Counted from the stretch's first letter, positions 42,270 to 51,968 are shown. The stretch is DNA of 64,000 bases from Polynucleobacter acidiphobus (GCF_003065385.1 NZ_CP023277.1:1080829-1144828), one strand, 5' to 3'. The notes: generated from the sequence alone by a model not told the origin. Numbers and translations are program-made.

Positions 42270-43160
42270 TTATTTTTGTTTGGCATAGTTTCCAAGATGG
42301 GCTTTAAATGATTCAGCCAGTGGAGATAACTTTTTACCCTTTAGCGTCACAATATGCCAATGCGAGATCAATGGAAAGTCCCTAAGCTTTAAGATCGCAA
42401 TCTCTCGATTGATGCTATCCCCAAGAGAATGCATCGATAATGCGGCAATTCCTAAGTTTGCTGCTACTGAATTTCGTACTGCCTCATTTGTTCCAAGCTC
42501 CAACCGAATATTGGGAAAAAAATGCTTCTTTCGGAAATACGCATCAACTGTCATACGCGTTCCAGAGCCCCGCTCTCGCATTACAAACTTCTCCTGCTTG
42601 AGATCTTTTAACTCCAAGTCCCGTCGTTTGGTTAATGGGTGATTCTTTGCCGCAATAATAGCAATCGGGTTTGACATAAAGATCGCATCATCAATCTCAA
42701 GATGCGATGGCGGCATTGACATAATGTAGAGATCATCCTGATTGCGCTCGAGACGCTGCACCACCCCATCACGATTGAGTACCTCAAAGGCAATCTCAAT
42801 ATCTGGATGCTGTTTGTAAAAATCGCCTAGCATTTGAGGGATAAAGTACTTGGCAGTACTCACTGCTGCCACCCTAAGTCGACCCTTGGTTAGGCCTTTC
42901 ATGAGCGCCATCTCTTGTTCAAAGCTTTGCCACTCATCCATCATGGCCTGTGCTGATTTAGCCAATTGCTCTCCAGCAGCTGTTAGATGAACTTTCTTTG
43001 AGATCACTTCAAACAAAGGTTCGCCAATGTTTTCACTCAGTTCCTTTAATTGCATGGAAGCGGTTGGTTGGGTTACATAGGAACGTGCGGCGGCACCGGT
43101 CACGCTACCTGTTTCCACTAAAGCAAGAAATAATCGAAGTTGACGAAAACTAACATTCAT
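42270..43160 (-). CDS. LysR-family regulator next to sbtA (CbbR/CmpR-like)
   Basis: Regulator of 296 residues with an N-terminal helix-turn-helix (about 18-37, GSVTGAAARSYVTQPTASMQ) and a C-terminal sensing domain. It resembles CbbR and CmpR type regulators of inorganic carbon genes. It is transcribed divergently from the SbtA permease across 86 bases that hold inverted repeats of the T-N11-A type, so direct control of sbtA is likely. No carbon-fixation genes are visible in the window. Effector is unknown. Confidence 0.88.
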   Translation of the reverse strand: MNVSFRQLRLFLALVETGSVTGAAARSYVTQPTASMQLKELSENIGEPLFEVISKKVHLTAAGEQLAKSAQAMMDEWQSFEQEMALMKGLTKGRLRVAAVSTAKYFIPQMLGDFYKQHPDIEIAFEVLNRDGVVQRLERNQDDLYIMSMPPSHLEIDDAIFMSNPIAIIAAKNHPLTKRRDLELKDLKQEKFVMRERGSGTRMTVDAYFRKKHFFPNIRLELGTNEAVRNSVAANLGIAALSMHSLGDSINREIAILKLRDFPLISHWHIVTLKGKKLSPLAESFKAHLGNYAKQK

Positions 43161-43163
43161 AGA

Positions 43164-43187
43164 TATTTATCTATATATAAATATTTA
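43164..43187. promoter_or_regulatory. candidate LysR binding region
   Basis: Two overlapping inverted repeats: TATTTAT-CTATAT-ATAAATA (43164-43183) and TAAATATTTA (43178-43187), in the gap between divergent lysR and sbtA. The position suits LysR autoregulation and activation. Match is by symmetry, not comparison to known sites. Confidence 0.5.
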
Positions 43188-43246
43188 ATAATTGATTTTA
43201 CTTTATAAATACTGCTGCTTATGATTTCCTCACATTTGGAGAAATC

Positions 43247-44212
43247 ATGCAAAACCTGTTTGACCCTGCTATCTTGTTTTTTGTCTTTGGCTGCTTTGCT
43301 GGCCTAATTCGTTCGAACTTAGAGATCCCGCGCTCAATTGCTAAATTCCTCTCGCTCTACCTACTGATGGCATTGGGCCTAAAAGGTGGATTTGCTCTAG
43401 CAAAAACCGGGCTTAATACAGAAATTGCCTTCAGTCTCCTGGTTGCTCTAGCCATGGCATTTATTGTTCCAGTACTGGGTTATTGGTTCTTAAAGGAGCG
43501 GATTGCGAAGTTTGATGCGGCAGCAATTGCGGCATCTTATGGATCAGTCAGTGCGGTGACCTTTGTGACGGCGATTCAGTATATGGAGCAAAGTCAGCTC
43601 AATCCAAATGCTTACATGGCGATTGCATTAGTAATAATGGAATCGCCAGCGATTATCATGGCGGTCTTATTAGCTAATATGCTGCGTCATCAAAGCCAAT
43701 CAACCCAGGGCACTCAAGGGCTTTCTCTGAAGGGCATCTTGCATGAATCCTTTACTGATGGGGCACACTTATTATTACTTGGGTCAATGGCGGTAGGATA
43801 CTTCAGTGGTGAGGCTGGGAGAACAGTAATGCAGCCATTCTCAGGCGATCTCTTTAAGGGTATGCTAGCCTTCTTCCTCTTAGATATGGGCCTGATGGTC
43901 GCCAACAATTTTAAGGAGGCTAGGAGCAACTCTCTGACCCTAATTGGCTATGCCTCGATTAGCCCATTTGTTCATGCCTCTTTAGCACTGGGCCTTTGTC
44001 TACTTTTTGAAATTTCATTAGCAGACACCATCTTACTCATGGTTCTGTCTGCAAGCGCATCATATATTGTGGTTCCAGCAGTACTCCGCTATGCGATACC
44101 AGAAGCAAATCCCTCGATCTATTTTGGCCTATCCATTGGCATCACCTTCCCCATCAATATCTTGATCGGCATTCCATTCTATGCATGGCTGGCTCAGAGC
44201 CTCGGAGGTTAA
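43247..44212 (+). CDS. sbtA: sodium-dependent bicarbonate permease, SbtA family
   Basis: Inner-membrane transporter of 321 residues with about ten helices. It matches the SbtA (DUF897) family, which imports bicarbonate with sodium in cyanobacteria; the blocks SIAKFLSLYLLMALGLKGG, SYGSVSAVTF and FPINILIGIPFY are characteristic. Members in heterotrophs may supply bicarbonate for anaplerotic carboxylation. GGAG lies eight bases before the ATG. No sbtB regulator gene is adjacent. The divergent LysR gene is its probable controller. Direction and substrate are inferred from the family. Confidence 0.88.
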   Translation: MQNLFDPAILFFVFGCFAGLIRSNLEIPRSIAKFLSLYLLMALGLKGGFALAKTGLNTEIAFSLLVALAMAFIVPVLGYWFLKERIAKFDAAAIAASYGSVSAVTFVTAIQYMEQSQLNPNAYMAIALVIMESPAIIMAVLLANMLRHQSQSTQGTQGLSLKGILHESFTDGAHLLLLGSMAVGYFSGEAGRTVMQPFSGDLFKGMLAFFLLDMGLMVANNFKEARSNSLTLIGYASISPFVHASLALGLCLLFEISLADTILLMVLSASASYIVVPAVLRYAIPEANPSIYFGLSIGITFPINILIGIPFYAWLAQSLGG

Positions 44213-44224
44213 AGACTGTCGCCA

Positions 44225-45304
44225 CTAACCAGAATCTTTGGAGGATTTTCCAAGCATCATGACCATTAATGTGACGATTGTTAGTGGCAATACAAAACTT
44301 AGCATGGTTGCGGAATAAGTTGGTAGAGCATCATGCTCTTTAGAGGCCAACACGAGATAAGTTACATATGCGCAATAGTAGAAGATAAATAAGCCACCCT
44401 CCCAGCGGGCAATTTGCCGACCAGATACAAAAATGGGGATACAGGCTAGGGAAACGGCCAGCATGACCCAAAGATCAAAGTTCACAACCGAGGGAGGAAC
44501 TTGTATGCCTGAAGGAGCCAAAATACCAATCACTCCAAGACAGCCGAGGATGTTGAAGATATTGCTGCCAATCACATTGCCAACCGCAATATCACGCTCG
44601 CCTTTAAGGGCGGCGATGATCGATGTCGCCACCTCAGGCATTGACGTTCCTGCAGCCACAATCGTTAAACCAATCACGATATCGCTCACGCCAATCGCTT
44701 TGGCAATCGCGATCGATGCATTGACAAACCAATCCGATCCAAGTACCAAAAGAAATAGTCCCGCTACTACAAGAAAAATACTCATCCATAGACTTGAATC
44801 TTTCTTAACTGGACTCCTAATCGCGAGCTCTTTGGCATACATATCTTGCGCCTGAGTTGATTCTTTTTTAGACTGCCAAATCAAAAATATGGTGTAGCTA
44901 GCGAGCAAGGTCAGTAACAATAATGCCTCTGGCATTGTAAGAGCCTCATCAATGATGAAGGCAAACAATAATGTATTGAGTCCAATCAGAATAGGTATCT
45001 CTTGGCGAATAATTTGGTAATGCACAATCAACGGCGCAATGAGTGCAGACGATCCAAGAATAAATAGGATATTAAAAATGTTGCTTCCCACAACATTGCC
45101 AACTGCTAAATCGGTCACGCCCGAAAGAGCTGCTTTGGCAGAAACTGCAAGTTCTGGTGCACTGGTACCAAAGGCAACAATTGTCAGCCCAATCACAAGA
45201 GGCGTAATACCAAAAAAAGATGCGATGCGACTAGCCCCACGTATTAAGCAATTAGCACCAATAATCAGAAACACTAAGCCGACACAAAAATAAAGAATGG
45301 TCAC
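44225..45304 (-). CDS. calcium/sodium antiporter (YrbG family, CaCA)
   Basis: Transporter of 359 residues with two inverted alpha repeats: FGTSAPELAVS and AGTSMPEVATS, each followed by GNVVGSNIFNIL or GNVIGSNIFNIL. These are the ion-binding repeats of cation/Ca2+ exchangers. About ten helices are present. The start is a GTG with TAGG seven bases before it. It exchanges Ca2+ against Na+ or H+ across the inner membrane. It is convergent with sbtA across 12 bases. Its own regulation is not visible. Confidence 0.92.
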   Translation of the reverse strand: MTILYFCVGLVFLIIGANCLIRGASRIASFFGITPLVIGLTIVAFGTSAPELAVSAKAALSGVTDLAVGNVVGSNIFNILFILGSSALIAPLIVHYQIIRQEIPILIGLNTLLFAFIIDEALTMPEALLLLTLLASYTIFLIWQSKKESTQAQDMYAKELAIRSPVKKDSSLWMSIFLVVAGLFLLVLGSDWFVNASIAIAKAIGVSDIVIGLTIVAAGTSMPEVATSIIAALKGERDIAVGNVIGSNIFNILGCLGVIGILAPSGIQVPPSVVNFDLWVMLAVSLACIPIFVSGRQIARWEGGLFIFYYCAYVTYLVLASKEHDALPTYSATMLSFVLPLTIVTLMVMMLGKSSKDSG

Positions 45305-45361
45305 CTGTTGCCTAGCAGATTCGTAAGAGTGGTACGGGCTTTATTTAAAAGGATGAATGCC

Positions 45362-46459
45362 TTAGGCCCAGAACTTTTTCATTTCTGGGAGGTCTTGCAT
45401 ACCGCGATCGTAACCAAACTTAATCGCGGGCGCCATGATACCAGGATCCACTACGCTCAGTGTCTTACGACCTGGCAACATCCCAACCACGACCAATTTC
45501 GTTTTGGTCCCACCGGCTTCTAGATCCTTCACCTCTTGCAAGATGGTGTTAGGCAAATGATTAAGGCGAAGGCCCGCCTTCTCTTGGGCAAGCGTATCGG
45601 CCAAGGCAAATACCAGGGCGCGCTTTGAACCAGCGATCACATCGCAATGGGTTTCTGTTGGGCCAATCGTGCCGTCCATACAGACCCGATCTTTGACCCA
45701 GGTCGGTCCAGTCACACCAGGAGCAGATGCACTAGCGGCAATCGCGGTTGCAACTGGTATACCAGAATCCGGAGCAATCACTAAACGCTCGGCTGTGTAG
45801 CAATCAATCGTGGTGATATACATCTTAGGCGGAATCTTTTTGAGATCACCAATGAATACTTTAATGTTCGTCTCAAACTTATCTTGTGGGATTGATTTAG
45901 CTGCCATCGCAGCATGTCCAATTGCCTGAATGGTGGCGGGATTGCCATCTTTAGCCTCAATACCCATCTTCATGACTCGCTCTTGACTGGGTGAAAACTT
46001 ATTGGTTGGCACAAACTTGGCCATGATTTTAGGGTAATCGGCTAATAGATTAAATTCAGCGGAGAATAGATCAAGGCGCCCTCCTAATAAGGCACTGCCC
46101 AGCAATGCACCCGCTGAAGAGCCCACCACAATATCGGCTAGGCGCAGGTTGACACCATTGCTTAGCATGGCGTGGAAGTAGCCTACCAAGAATGAGCTCA
46201 TATACTCTGAGCCGCCACCCAATACGAGTGCGCGATCCTTGCCTTTGCCCGGAGGGTTCTTGTACGGAATGGGATGTGCGAGTCCATCATTCCAGTTCGC
46301 AGTCGATGCCTGAATATTTTTGGCATCCTGCGCCTTTGCTTCGGCAACGGCTTTACTACATGCATTACTGGTCTGCGCTAGTGCTGAGCCTCCAGTAACA
46401 GATGCAGCAACCCCGAGTGCAGAAGTTTGTAGAAATTGACGACGGTTCGATGATGTCAT
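45362..46459 (-). CDS. Tat-exported patatin-like protein, second member
   Basis: Protein of 365 residues with a Tat leader (NRRQFLQTS), paralogous to 35834-36922. The nucleophile is S115 in GSSAG (113-117), and D261 in DGT replaces the usual DGG. The oxyanion loop is VLGGGSEY (79-86) and lacks the arginine or lysine of other patatins. Its ATG overlaps the stop of the TPP decarboxylase by four bases, so synthesis of an exported lipase-like protein is coupled to that of a cytoplasmic enzyme. Substrate is unknown. Confidence 0.82.
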   Translation of the reverse strand: MTSSNRRQFLQTSALGVAASVTGGSALAQTSNACSKAVAEAKAQDAKNIQASTANWNDGLAHPIPYKNPPGKGKDRALVLGGGSEYMSSFLVGYFHAMLSNGVNLRLADIVVGSSAGALLGSALLGGRLDLFSAEFNLLADYPKIMAKFVPTNKFSPSQERVMKMGIEAKDGNPATIQAIGHAAMAAKSIPQDKFETNIKVFIGDLKKIPPKMYITTIDCYTAERLVIAPDSGIPVATAIAASASAPGVTGPTWVKDRVCMDGTIGPTETHCDVIAGSKRALVFALADTLAQEKAGLRLNHLPNTILQEVKDLEAGGTKTKLVVVGMLPGRKTLSVVDPGIMAPAIKFGYDRGMQDLPEMKKFWA

Positions 46460-48141
46460 GCTGATCTTCCTGGAATATTGGTTTTGTAGATTTGGTTTTG
46501 CACTGTCTCTGGGAGTGGCTGACTCTCGGAAGCGGGGATCATCACCTCAATATACGAAGCGCAATCGCTCGTATTGGCTTTCTCAATCGCAGCATCGAGT
46601 TCTGCCACGGTGCTCACCCGCGCAGTGAACCAGGTATGGCATCCCATCGCCCCTGGAATTTGTGCGTAGTTCCACTGGGCTAGATTGTCATACGATGGAC
46701 CAATTTCACTTAATACGTTCTCCACCCCATAGATGCCATTGTTCAATACAAAAATGATGGGCTTGATGCCGTAGCGTCCCATCACCCCGATTTCATTGGC
46801 AGTGAGTTGATGGGAGCCATCACCCGTTACCAAGATGGTTCGGCCTTTGGTATTGGCCATGCAAATCCCTTCGGCGGCGGGGGTAGCCCAGCCAATCGAG
46901 CCCCACAAGGTCTGGGTCTGAAAACCTACTCCGTCGGGTAAGCGCATCGGTGTGGTGTACAGAACACAGGTTCCGGTTTCAACGACCAAGACATCACCGC
47001 TCTTTAGCAAGGCATGTAGACGGGGGTAAAAATTAGCAGACGTTGTTGGATCGGATGGTTTGGCCACATCAGGAGTTACGGAGGAATTGATGGGGTTTGA
47101 CTGAGAGCGTGCCTGGATCTTCTTGGTTACACCCTGTAAGACATCCTCTAGGGCAACGCCAGTAAAGATGGTGCTGCCCATGCGCACAAACTGATCACCA
47201 ATGGTGAGTTGCTTAGTTGATGCAATGGTATCTGACCAGAAGGTGGTATTGAAATCTTCAAAAACGATCCCGCCAATATCAAGTACTAGGTCAGCCCCCT
47301 CCACAATCTCTTTCACTTGGCTGGGGCTCGATCCTGCGCCGTTATAGATGCCCAAATAGCCGGGATGCGCCTCTGAAAGAGTGCCCTTATCCATGGGTGA
47401 GCATGCAAACGGTATCTTGCTCTGATTAAAGAACTCGATGGCAGTTGAGATGGCCCCATAGCGTGCCAGTAGTTGAGTGGGCAATGCCACAATGGTTTTG
47501 CTGGCCGCGATCTTACTGATGATGAAATCAATTGCAGCCTCGAGTGAAGCGGGGTCGCTGCTGGCTCGTTCAATATTGGCTAATAGGGTTCCCTTGATGG
47601 GCTTACCAATCACCGGCATTCTGGCAAGATCCATGGGCACTGTGATGTATGCCGGTGCACTGAGACGCAATGCCTCCCGAATCACACGCTCCATCTCGGC
47701 AATCGCGTTATCAGGTGTTAAGTAAGCCGATACACAACAGGCCGCTTCTGAGAGATAGCGAAAGTTGTTATACACCCCATCCCCCAAGGTGTGGTGAGTA
47801 ATCAATCCTTGGCGCTGGATTTGGGTACTAGGCGCTCCAACAATATGAAATATCGGCAAGCGCTGGGCCCTGGCACCCATCACACCATTGATGGCGCTCA
47901 ACTCCCCTACCCCATAAGTGGTTGATAAGATGGCAGCCCCCTGAATTCGGGCATAGCCATCGGCGGCATAGGCGGCGTTTAGTTCATTGGCACACACAAT
48001 CCACTCAACCCGATCGCAAGATTCAATTGCATCATCAAATGGGAAAGAATAGTCTCCAGGGACCCCGAAGACGCGATCAATGCCTAAATCGGCTAAACGA
48101 TTCACCACATATTCTGCAACGCTTGGTCCGTTTGAAGCCAT
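46456..48141 (-). CDS. TPP-dependent 2-oxoacid decarboxylase (pyruvate/indolepyruvate decarboxylase family)
   Basis: Enzyme of 561 residues that removes CO2 from a 2-oxo acid to give an aldehyde. The cofactor-activating glutamate is E53, the HH pair is H116-H117 (THHTLGDG) and the TPP/Mg motif is GDGSHQLTANE with a later NNGIYG. The HH pair distinguishes decarboxylases from acetolactate synthases. Substrate may be pyruvate, indolepyruvate, phenylpyruvate or a branched-chain oxo acid. AGGAG lies six bases before the ATG. It is the first gene of an operon with the patatin-like protein. Confidence 0.9.
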   Translation of the reverse strand: MASNGPSVAEYVVNRLADLGIDRVFGVPGDYSFPFDDAIESCDRVEWIVCANELNAAYAADGYARIQGAAILSTTYGVGELSAINGVMGARAQRLPIFHIVGAPSTQIQRQGLITHHTLGDGVYNNFRYLSEAACCVSAYLTPDNAIAEMERVIREALRLSAPAYITVPMDLARMPVIGKPIKGTLLANIERASSDPASLEAAIDFIISKIAASKTIVALPTQLLARYGAISTAIEFFNQSKIPFACSPMDKGTLSEAHPGYLGIYNGAGSSPSQVKEIVEGADLVLDIGGIVFEDFNTTFWSDTIASTKQLTIGDQFVRMGSTIFTGVALEDVLQGVTKKIQARSQSNPINSSVTPDVAKPSDPTTSANFYPRLHALLKSGDVLVVETGTCVLYTTPMRLPDGVGFQTQTLWGSIGWATPAAEGICMANTKGRTILVTGDGSHQLTANEIGVMGRYGIKPIIFVLNNGIYGVENVLSEIGPSYDNLAQWNYAQIPGAMGCHTWFTARVSTVAELDAAIEKANTSDCASYIEVMIPASESQPLPETVQNQIYKTNIPGRSA

Positions 48142-48218
48142 GACTACTCCTAGTATTTAATTGAACTTGACCATTTTAAGCAGACTCTCATAACGGGCAA
48201 CACCCGACTCATAGAGAT

Positions 48219-50027
48219 TTAATACGGCCTCTCTCGACTGGTTTCAGAAACCGGTATGTATCTACCTCCCAATACAGTACCAATAATGGGCACATCTTTG
48301 ATCTTCTGCTTGGGTACCGCAGTCGGGTCAGCTTCTAGCACCGTGAAATCTGCAAACTTACCAGGCTCAATCGAGCCGACTTTATTTTCTAGGCCCATGA
48401 TGTAAGCAGCATCAATCGTGATCATCCGCATTGCTTGCTCTACCGTTACAGCCTCAGCAGGTGCCCATTTTTTATCCCCTGAATACAGGCCCTGGCGATT
48501 AACAACTGCCCAAACTTGAGTCAAAGGTTTTGGAGTGGTAACCGGATTATCCGAATGAAGTGCCACGACAACCCCTTGACTTGTTAACATACCCACTCGA
48601 GTGGCATACGCTGCTCGATCATATCCAAGCTCAGGAAATTGAATATTTGCTCGTTGATAAAAATAGGAAGGATTGACGCTAGCAACCGCTCCCAATGCTT
48701 TGATCTTACGCACCATCATGGAGGTCGGCAGACCTAAGTGCTCCAGGGTAAAGCGATGATCAAAACGCGGTCTGCGATCTTGCAAAATTTGTAGAGCGTT
48801 CAGAGAGTTCTCAATACCAGCACTGCCATTGGAGTGCACATGGATTTGAAAGCCCGCATTCCACCACGGTTGCATCGCGATCGCCAGGGATTCGGGGGTT
48901 GGATAAAAAATGGTGCCCAAGCGAGCATCGGTATATCCAGGGCTATCCACTCGCATCGTATTACTTAAATATGCATCATCGCCCATAAATTTGATCCCTT
49001 TATAGTACAGACGATCCGTATTTAATTTTTGTAACTCTTTCACTTTGGCAATTGCCTTATCGCCGTATTTCTCTAAGAATGCATCGGCATAGGCAACTTG
49101 CATGACGCGTAACGAGGTGACATCGGAAGATGTAAATTTTTTGGCCAGTTCTTTTTCAAGTTCAATATCGACAATTCCGAAAGTCATTTCAGAGGTTGTG
49201 GTGATACCGCCCTGCTGAGCAATGTCATTGGAGTAGAGCATGGCTCTCTGAATGCGCTCCGGAGTGAAAAGATCCTTAGCTGCAAATTTCACAGCATATG
49301 GTGTTGCGATTGCACCCAGAAATTGCCCATTGAGACTGCCATCAGGGTTAAATCCAACCCCAGGAATCTTCTTGGCTTCGTCAATATTTGTGATGTATTT
49401 CTTTAATGCCGCAGAATTAAAGAAAATATTGTGTTCCGATGAGTCCCAAACCAAGATAGGTCTGGTTGAAGAAACTTGGTCCAACAACTCCTTGTTGGGC
49501 ATTCGTTTCATTGCTACGATGTCGTAACCCCAAGCCAGCAGAGTCTGATTGGGGTCAGCCATCCCTGCGGAATACTCCTTGAGCTTGGCAATGGCTGCAT
49601 CCAAATCCTTAACTCCAGGGAATGGCTTACCCCATGGGCTAGGAAGCGGCAGATACGTTAGCGGGTAACTCGTTTGTGTAACGCCTGCAAAGAAAGGATG
49701 CTGATGCGGATCGACAAAACCCGGATACAAAACCTTACCCTCAAATTGACGATCTATCCGGGTTGGATACTTATCAGTCCATGGCTTTAAATCGGCAATC
49801 GAGCCCACCGAAAGAATTCTTCCATCCGCAACTGCAACTGCTGTTGCAGTGGGCATCGCTGGATCCATTGTGACAATTTTCTTGGCCACATACACCGTAA
49901 TATTTTTTGGGGTGACAAATGAAGGTGGGTCAATGAAGCTATGGGCTAGCGAATGACTATTTGCAAAAAGAGTAGCGGAAGCGACCATTACGAAAGAAAG
50001 CAAGGTCTTGGATAAAGTGGTTTGCAT
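48219..50027 (-). CDS. exported YtcJ-type amidohydrolase
   Basis: Protein of 602 residues with a signal peptide (ending LFANSHSLA). Its core is close to that at 57997-60024: both have VYVAKKIVTMDP, DGRILSVGS and the LKEY helix, so they are recent paralogues. Metal ligands are HQH in DPHQH, HSNGS, LEHL and LHSDNP, all intact. A weak ribosome site precedes the ATG. It stands alone; a terminator and the Ntn amide hydrolase gene lie upstream of its start. Substrate is unknown. Confidence 0.88.
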   Translation of the reverse strand: MQTTLSKTLLSFVMVASATLFANSHSLAHSFIDPPSFVTPKNITVYVAKKIVTMDPAMPTATAVAVADGRILSVGSIADLKPWTDKYPTRIDRQFEGKVLYPGFVDPHQHPFFAGVTQTSYPLTYLPLPSPWGKPFPGVKDLDAAIAKLKEYSAGMADPNQTLLAWGYDIVAMKRMPNKELLDQVSSTRPILVWDSSEHNIFFNSAALKKYITNIDEAKKIPGVGFNPDGSLNGQFLGAIATPYAVKFAAKDLFTPERIQRAMLYSNDIAQQGGITTTSEMTFGIVDIELEKELAKKFTSSDVTSLRVMQVAYADAFLEKYGDKAIAKVKELQKLNTDRLYYKGIKFMGDDAYLSNTMRVDSPGYTDARLGTIFYPTPESLAIAMQPWWNAGFQIHVHSNGSAGIENSLNALQILQDRRPRFDHRFTLEHLGLPTSMMVRKIKALGAVASVNPSYFYQRANIQFPELGYDRAAYATRVGMLTSQGVVVALHSDNPVTTPKPLTQVWAVVNRQGLYSGDKKWAPAEAVTVEQAMRMITIDAAYIMGLENKVGSIEPGKFADFTVLEADPTAVPKQKIKDVPIIGTVLGGRYIPVSETSRERPY

Positions 50028-50221
50028 AAGATGAATGGATATGGATAAGGCTAATAATTGCCTTCGTTAATCAAGCTTTTTCAAGAAAAGTGTAGCAGGG
50101 TCTATCAAGAAATAACTAATAATTTAATGAATTTTTACATCCTTTCTTGAAAATATGACAACGCTGTTACATCGATTGTTTGTTAGGAGATCCCATCGAT
50201 TAATACTCAACACGCGTCAAT

Positions 50222-50244
50222 AAAAAACCACCCGAAGGTGGTTT
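50222..50244 (-). terminator. Rho-independent terminator of the Ntn hydrolase gene
   Basis: On the minus strand AAACCACC-TTCG-GGTGGTTT is followed by a T run, a strong tetraloop terminator 28 bases beyond the stop at 50272. Confidence 0.85.
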
Positions 50245-50271
50245 ATTAAGTATCTAGACCGATTTTAAATA

Positions 50272-51354
50272 TCAGGGAACGATTTTCTGCGCCTGATACT
50301 TTTGATCAATCTTGATGGTGACGATCCCCGGCTTATCAAAATTGATTGTCTTCAAATCAACCATTCTTAGAGGCTGATAGTCGTAGGTTGAAAAGTAGTA
50401 CTGACGGTTATTGATATCCCCAATGGTGCTCCATTGCGTGAACTCCATAAAGGCCTTTGGGCCAGCAGAAGATCGTACACTGCCCCTAGGAACGTCAAAG
50501 TTATGGAACACATGCTCAGCCAAGCGTACATTCTCATCGGCATTTTTTGCTGGCACGATCGTTGAGGCAAAGGCAACGGCGCGCACAAACCGAGATGGCG
50601 GTGTATTGTCCCCTGGCAATCCTAGAAAGCCGGCACCATTACCAGTTGGATTGATCATTTGACCCATTACTTTTTTTCCAGCTGGTTGAACTGGTGACAA
50701 ATTCACATAATTGGATAAATTCGTTACATGCCAATCGAATGGGGGCGAATTCGTCATTACGCCAAATGGATTATCGGTGGCTACTAATTTTCCATTGAGA
50801 GGCTCAATCACCAAAACACCGCCCTTAGCATCGTGCAGTACGTAATGAAGCGGTGGCACAACCTTCAAATCACCCTGCTCAACCGCCACCACAGAAATAG
50901 TATTGAGGGCGGCCTTTACTTCAGAGACATTCTCAAAATTTGAGAGCGCCCACACTAGAAACTCCCAAGGGGCCAAGGTTTTTTTAGGATCTGCATTTGC
51001 AGGACTTGTATAGGATGCATATCCTGGGAAATAGAGCATGCCTCCAGTCATTCCCTTTTCATTCATACCATCCACCACGATCGGCTGATTAAAGCCATTC
51101 AGACCAACCACGCCATACTTACCCACCCAAGTAGCGCCTTTGGTATTTTTGGGACCAGTGCCCACAAATTGGGTCTTTCTTGGCATCACCACTAAGTTCG
51201 AATACATCGGAAACTCGAATTCCATGGTGCGACCATAGACTCGGCTACCGTCTTCGGCAACCAACTGAAAACTGGTACAGGCAACTGCTTGACCAATTGG
51301 CGTCAGTCCAATCGACAAAGCCGCAAGTAAACAGGCTAATTTCTGAAGCTTCAT
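50272..51354 (-). CDS. exported linear amide C-N hydrolase (choloylglycine/penicillin V acylase family)
   Basis: Protein of 360 residues. The signal peptide ends AVA and is followed directly by C26 (CTSFQL), the catalytic N-terminal cysteine of Ntn hydrolases. A GRTMEFEF block with arginine, VVDGMNEKGM and the NSPPFDWH segment belong to the choloylglycine hydrolase family. These enzymes cleave linear amides such as bile-salt conjugates, penicillin V or N-acyl homoserine lactones. With no bile salts in a free-living host, an acylated amino acid or signal is more plausible. AGGAG lies six bases before the ATG. It is monocistronic with its own terminator. Confidence 0.9.
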   Translation of the reverse strand: MKLQKLACLLAALSIGLTPIGQAVACTSFQLVAEDGSRVYGRTMEFEFPMYSNLVVMPRKTQFVGTGPKNTKGATWVGKYGVVGLNGFNQPIVVDGMNEKGMTGGMLYFPGYASYTSPANADPKKTLAPWEFLVWALSNFENVSEVKAALNTISVVAVEQGDLKVVPPLHYVLHDAKGGVLVIEPLNGKLVATDNPFGVMTNSPPFDWHVTNLSNYVNLSPVQPAGKKVMGQMINPTGNGAGFLGLPGDNTPPSRFVRAVAFASTIVPAKNADENVRLAEHVFHNFDVPRGSVRSSAGPKAFMEFTQWSTIGDINNRQYYFSTYDYQPLRMVDLKTINFDKPGIVTIKIDQKYQAQKIVP

Positions 51355-51565
51355 AAGAACTCCTATGGGGTTGGTATTAACTTTTGGAACTATACATAAG
51401 TTTTATAACGATGAATTCAGTTTTACCCTAATTTTTACATTCCGGATGAATAGCAAAAGCATACCAATGGGTGCACCAATTTGAGTCTTTCATCACAATC
51501 AGTACTTATTATTTAAGGATCGCGCTAGCATGGATATAATGAATCAACTAATTGAGAGGATCATC

Positions 51566-51931
51566 ATGAAAAAACTCCCTTTATTCCTATTATCTGCTTT
51601 GGCATTTTCTTTTTCTGCTGCAAGCCATGCACAAGAGAAAATTAATGTTCTGAGCACGCAACAACTGGTTAATGAATGCAAAGCACCTGTGAATACTGAG
51701 CCGCGTACCTTTTGCGTTGGGTTCACTAAGGCAGTGTACGAAACCTATTTAGCGACCCGCCATCCACAACATGCGGTTCCCTATATCTGTATTAATCCGA
51801 TCCCACGGCGTGATGATGTGATTAATGGCTTTGTGAAATGGTCTAATGAAAATCCCGAGGCGCGTGATAAGCCGGCCGCTGGGGTCTTCTTGGGATATCT
51901 TGCCATGCGTTATCCATGCCCCAAGAAATAA
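51566..51931 (+). CDS. exported Rap1a/Tai-like protein
   Basis: Exported protein of 121 residues with a signal peptide ending ASHA. The mature part (LVNECKAP, FCVGFTKAVYETYL, PYICINP, WSNENPEARDKPAAGVFLGYLAMRYPCP) matches the Rap1a/Tai immunity-protein fold with four conserved cysteines. In type VI secretion such proteins neutralise amidase effectors, but no secretion genes occur here, so it may be a housekeeping periplasmic homologue. The ATG at 51566 has AGAGGA six bases upstream; an earlier in-frame ATG at 51530 is weaker. It precedes a glycine-zipper lipoprotein by 37 bases. Confidence 0.78.
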   Translation: MKKLPLFLLSALAFSFSAASHAQEKINVLSTQQLVNECKAPVNTEPRTFCVGFTKAVYETYLATRHPQHAVPYICINPIPRRDDVINGFVKWSNENPEARDKPAAGVFLGYLAMRYPCPKK

Positions 51932-51968
51932 ATCTGAGATCCATCCATCTATTTTTTAGGAGTCACTA

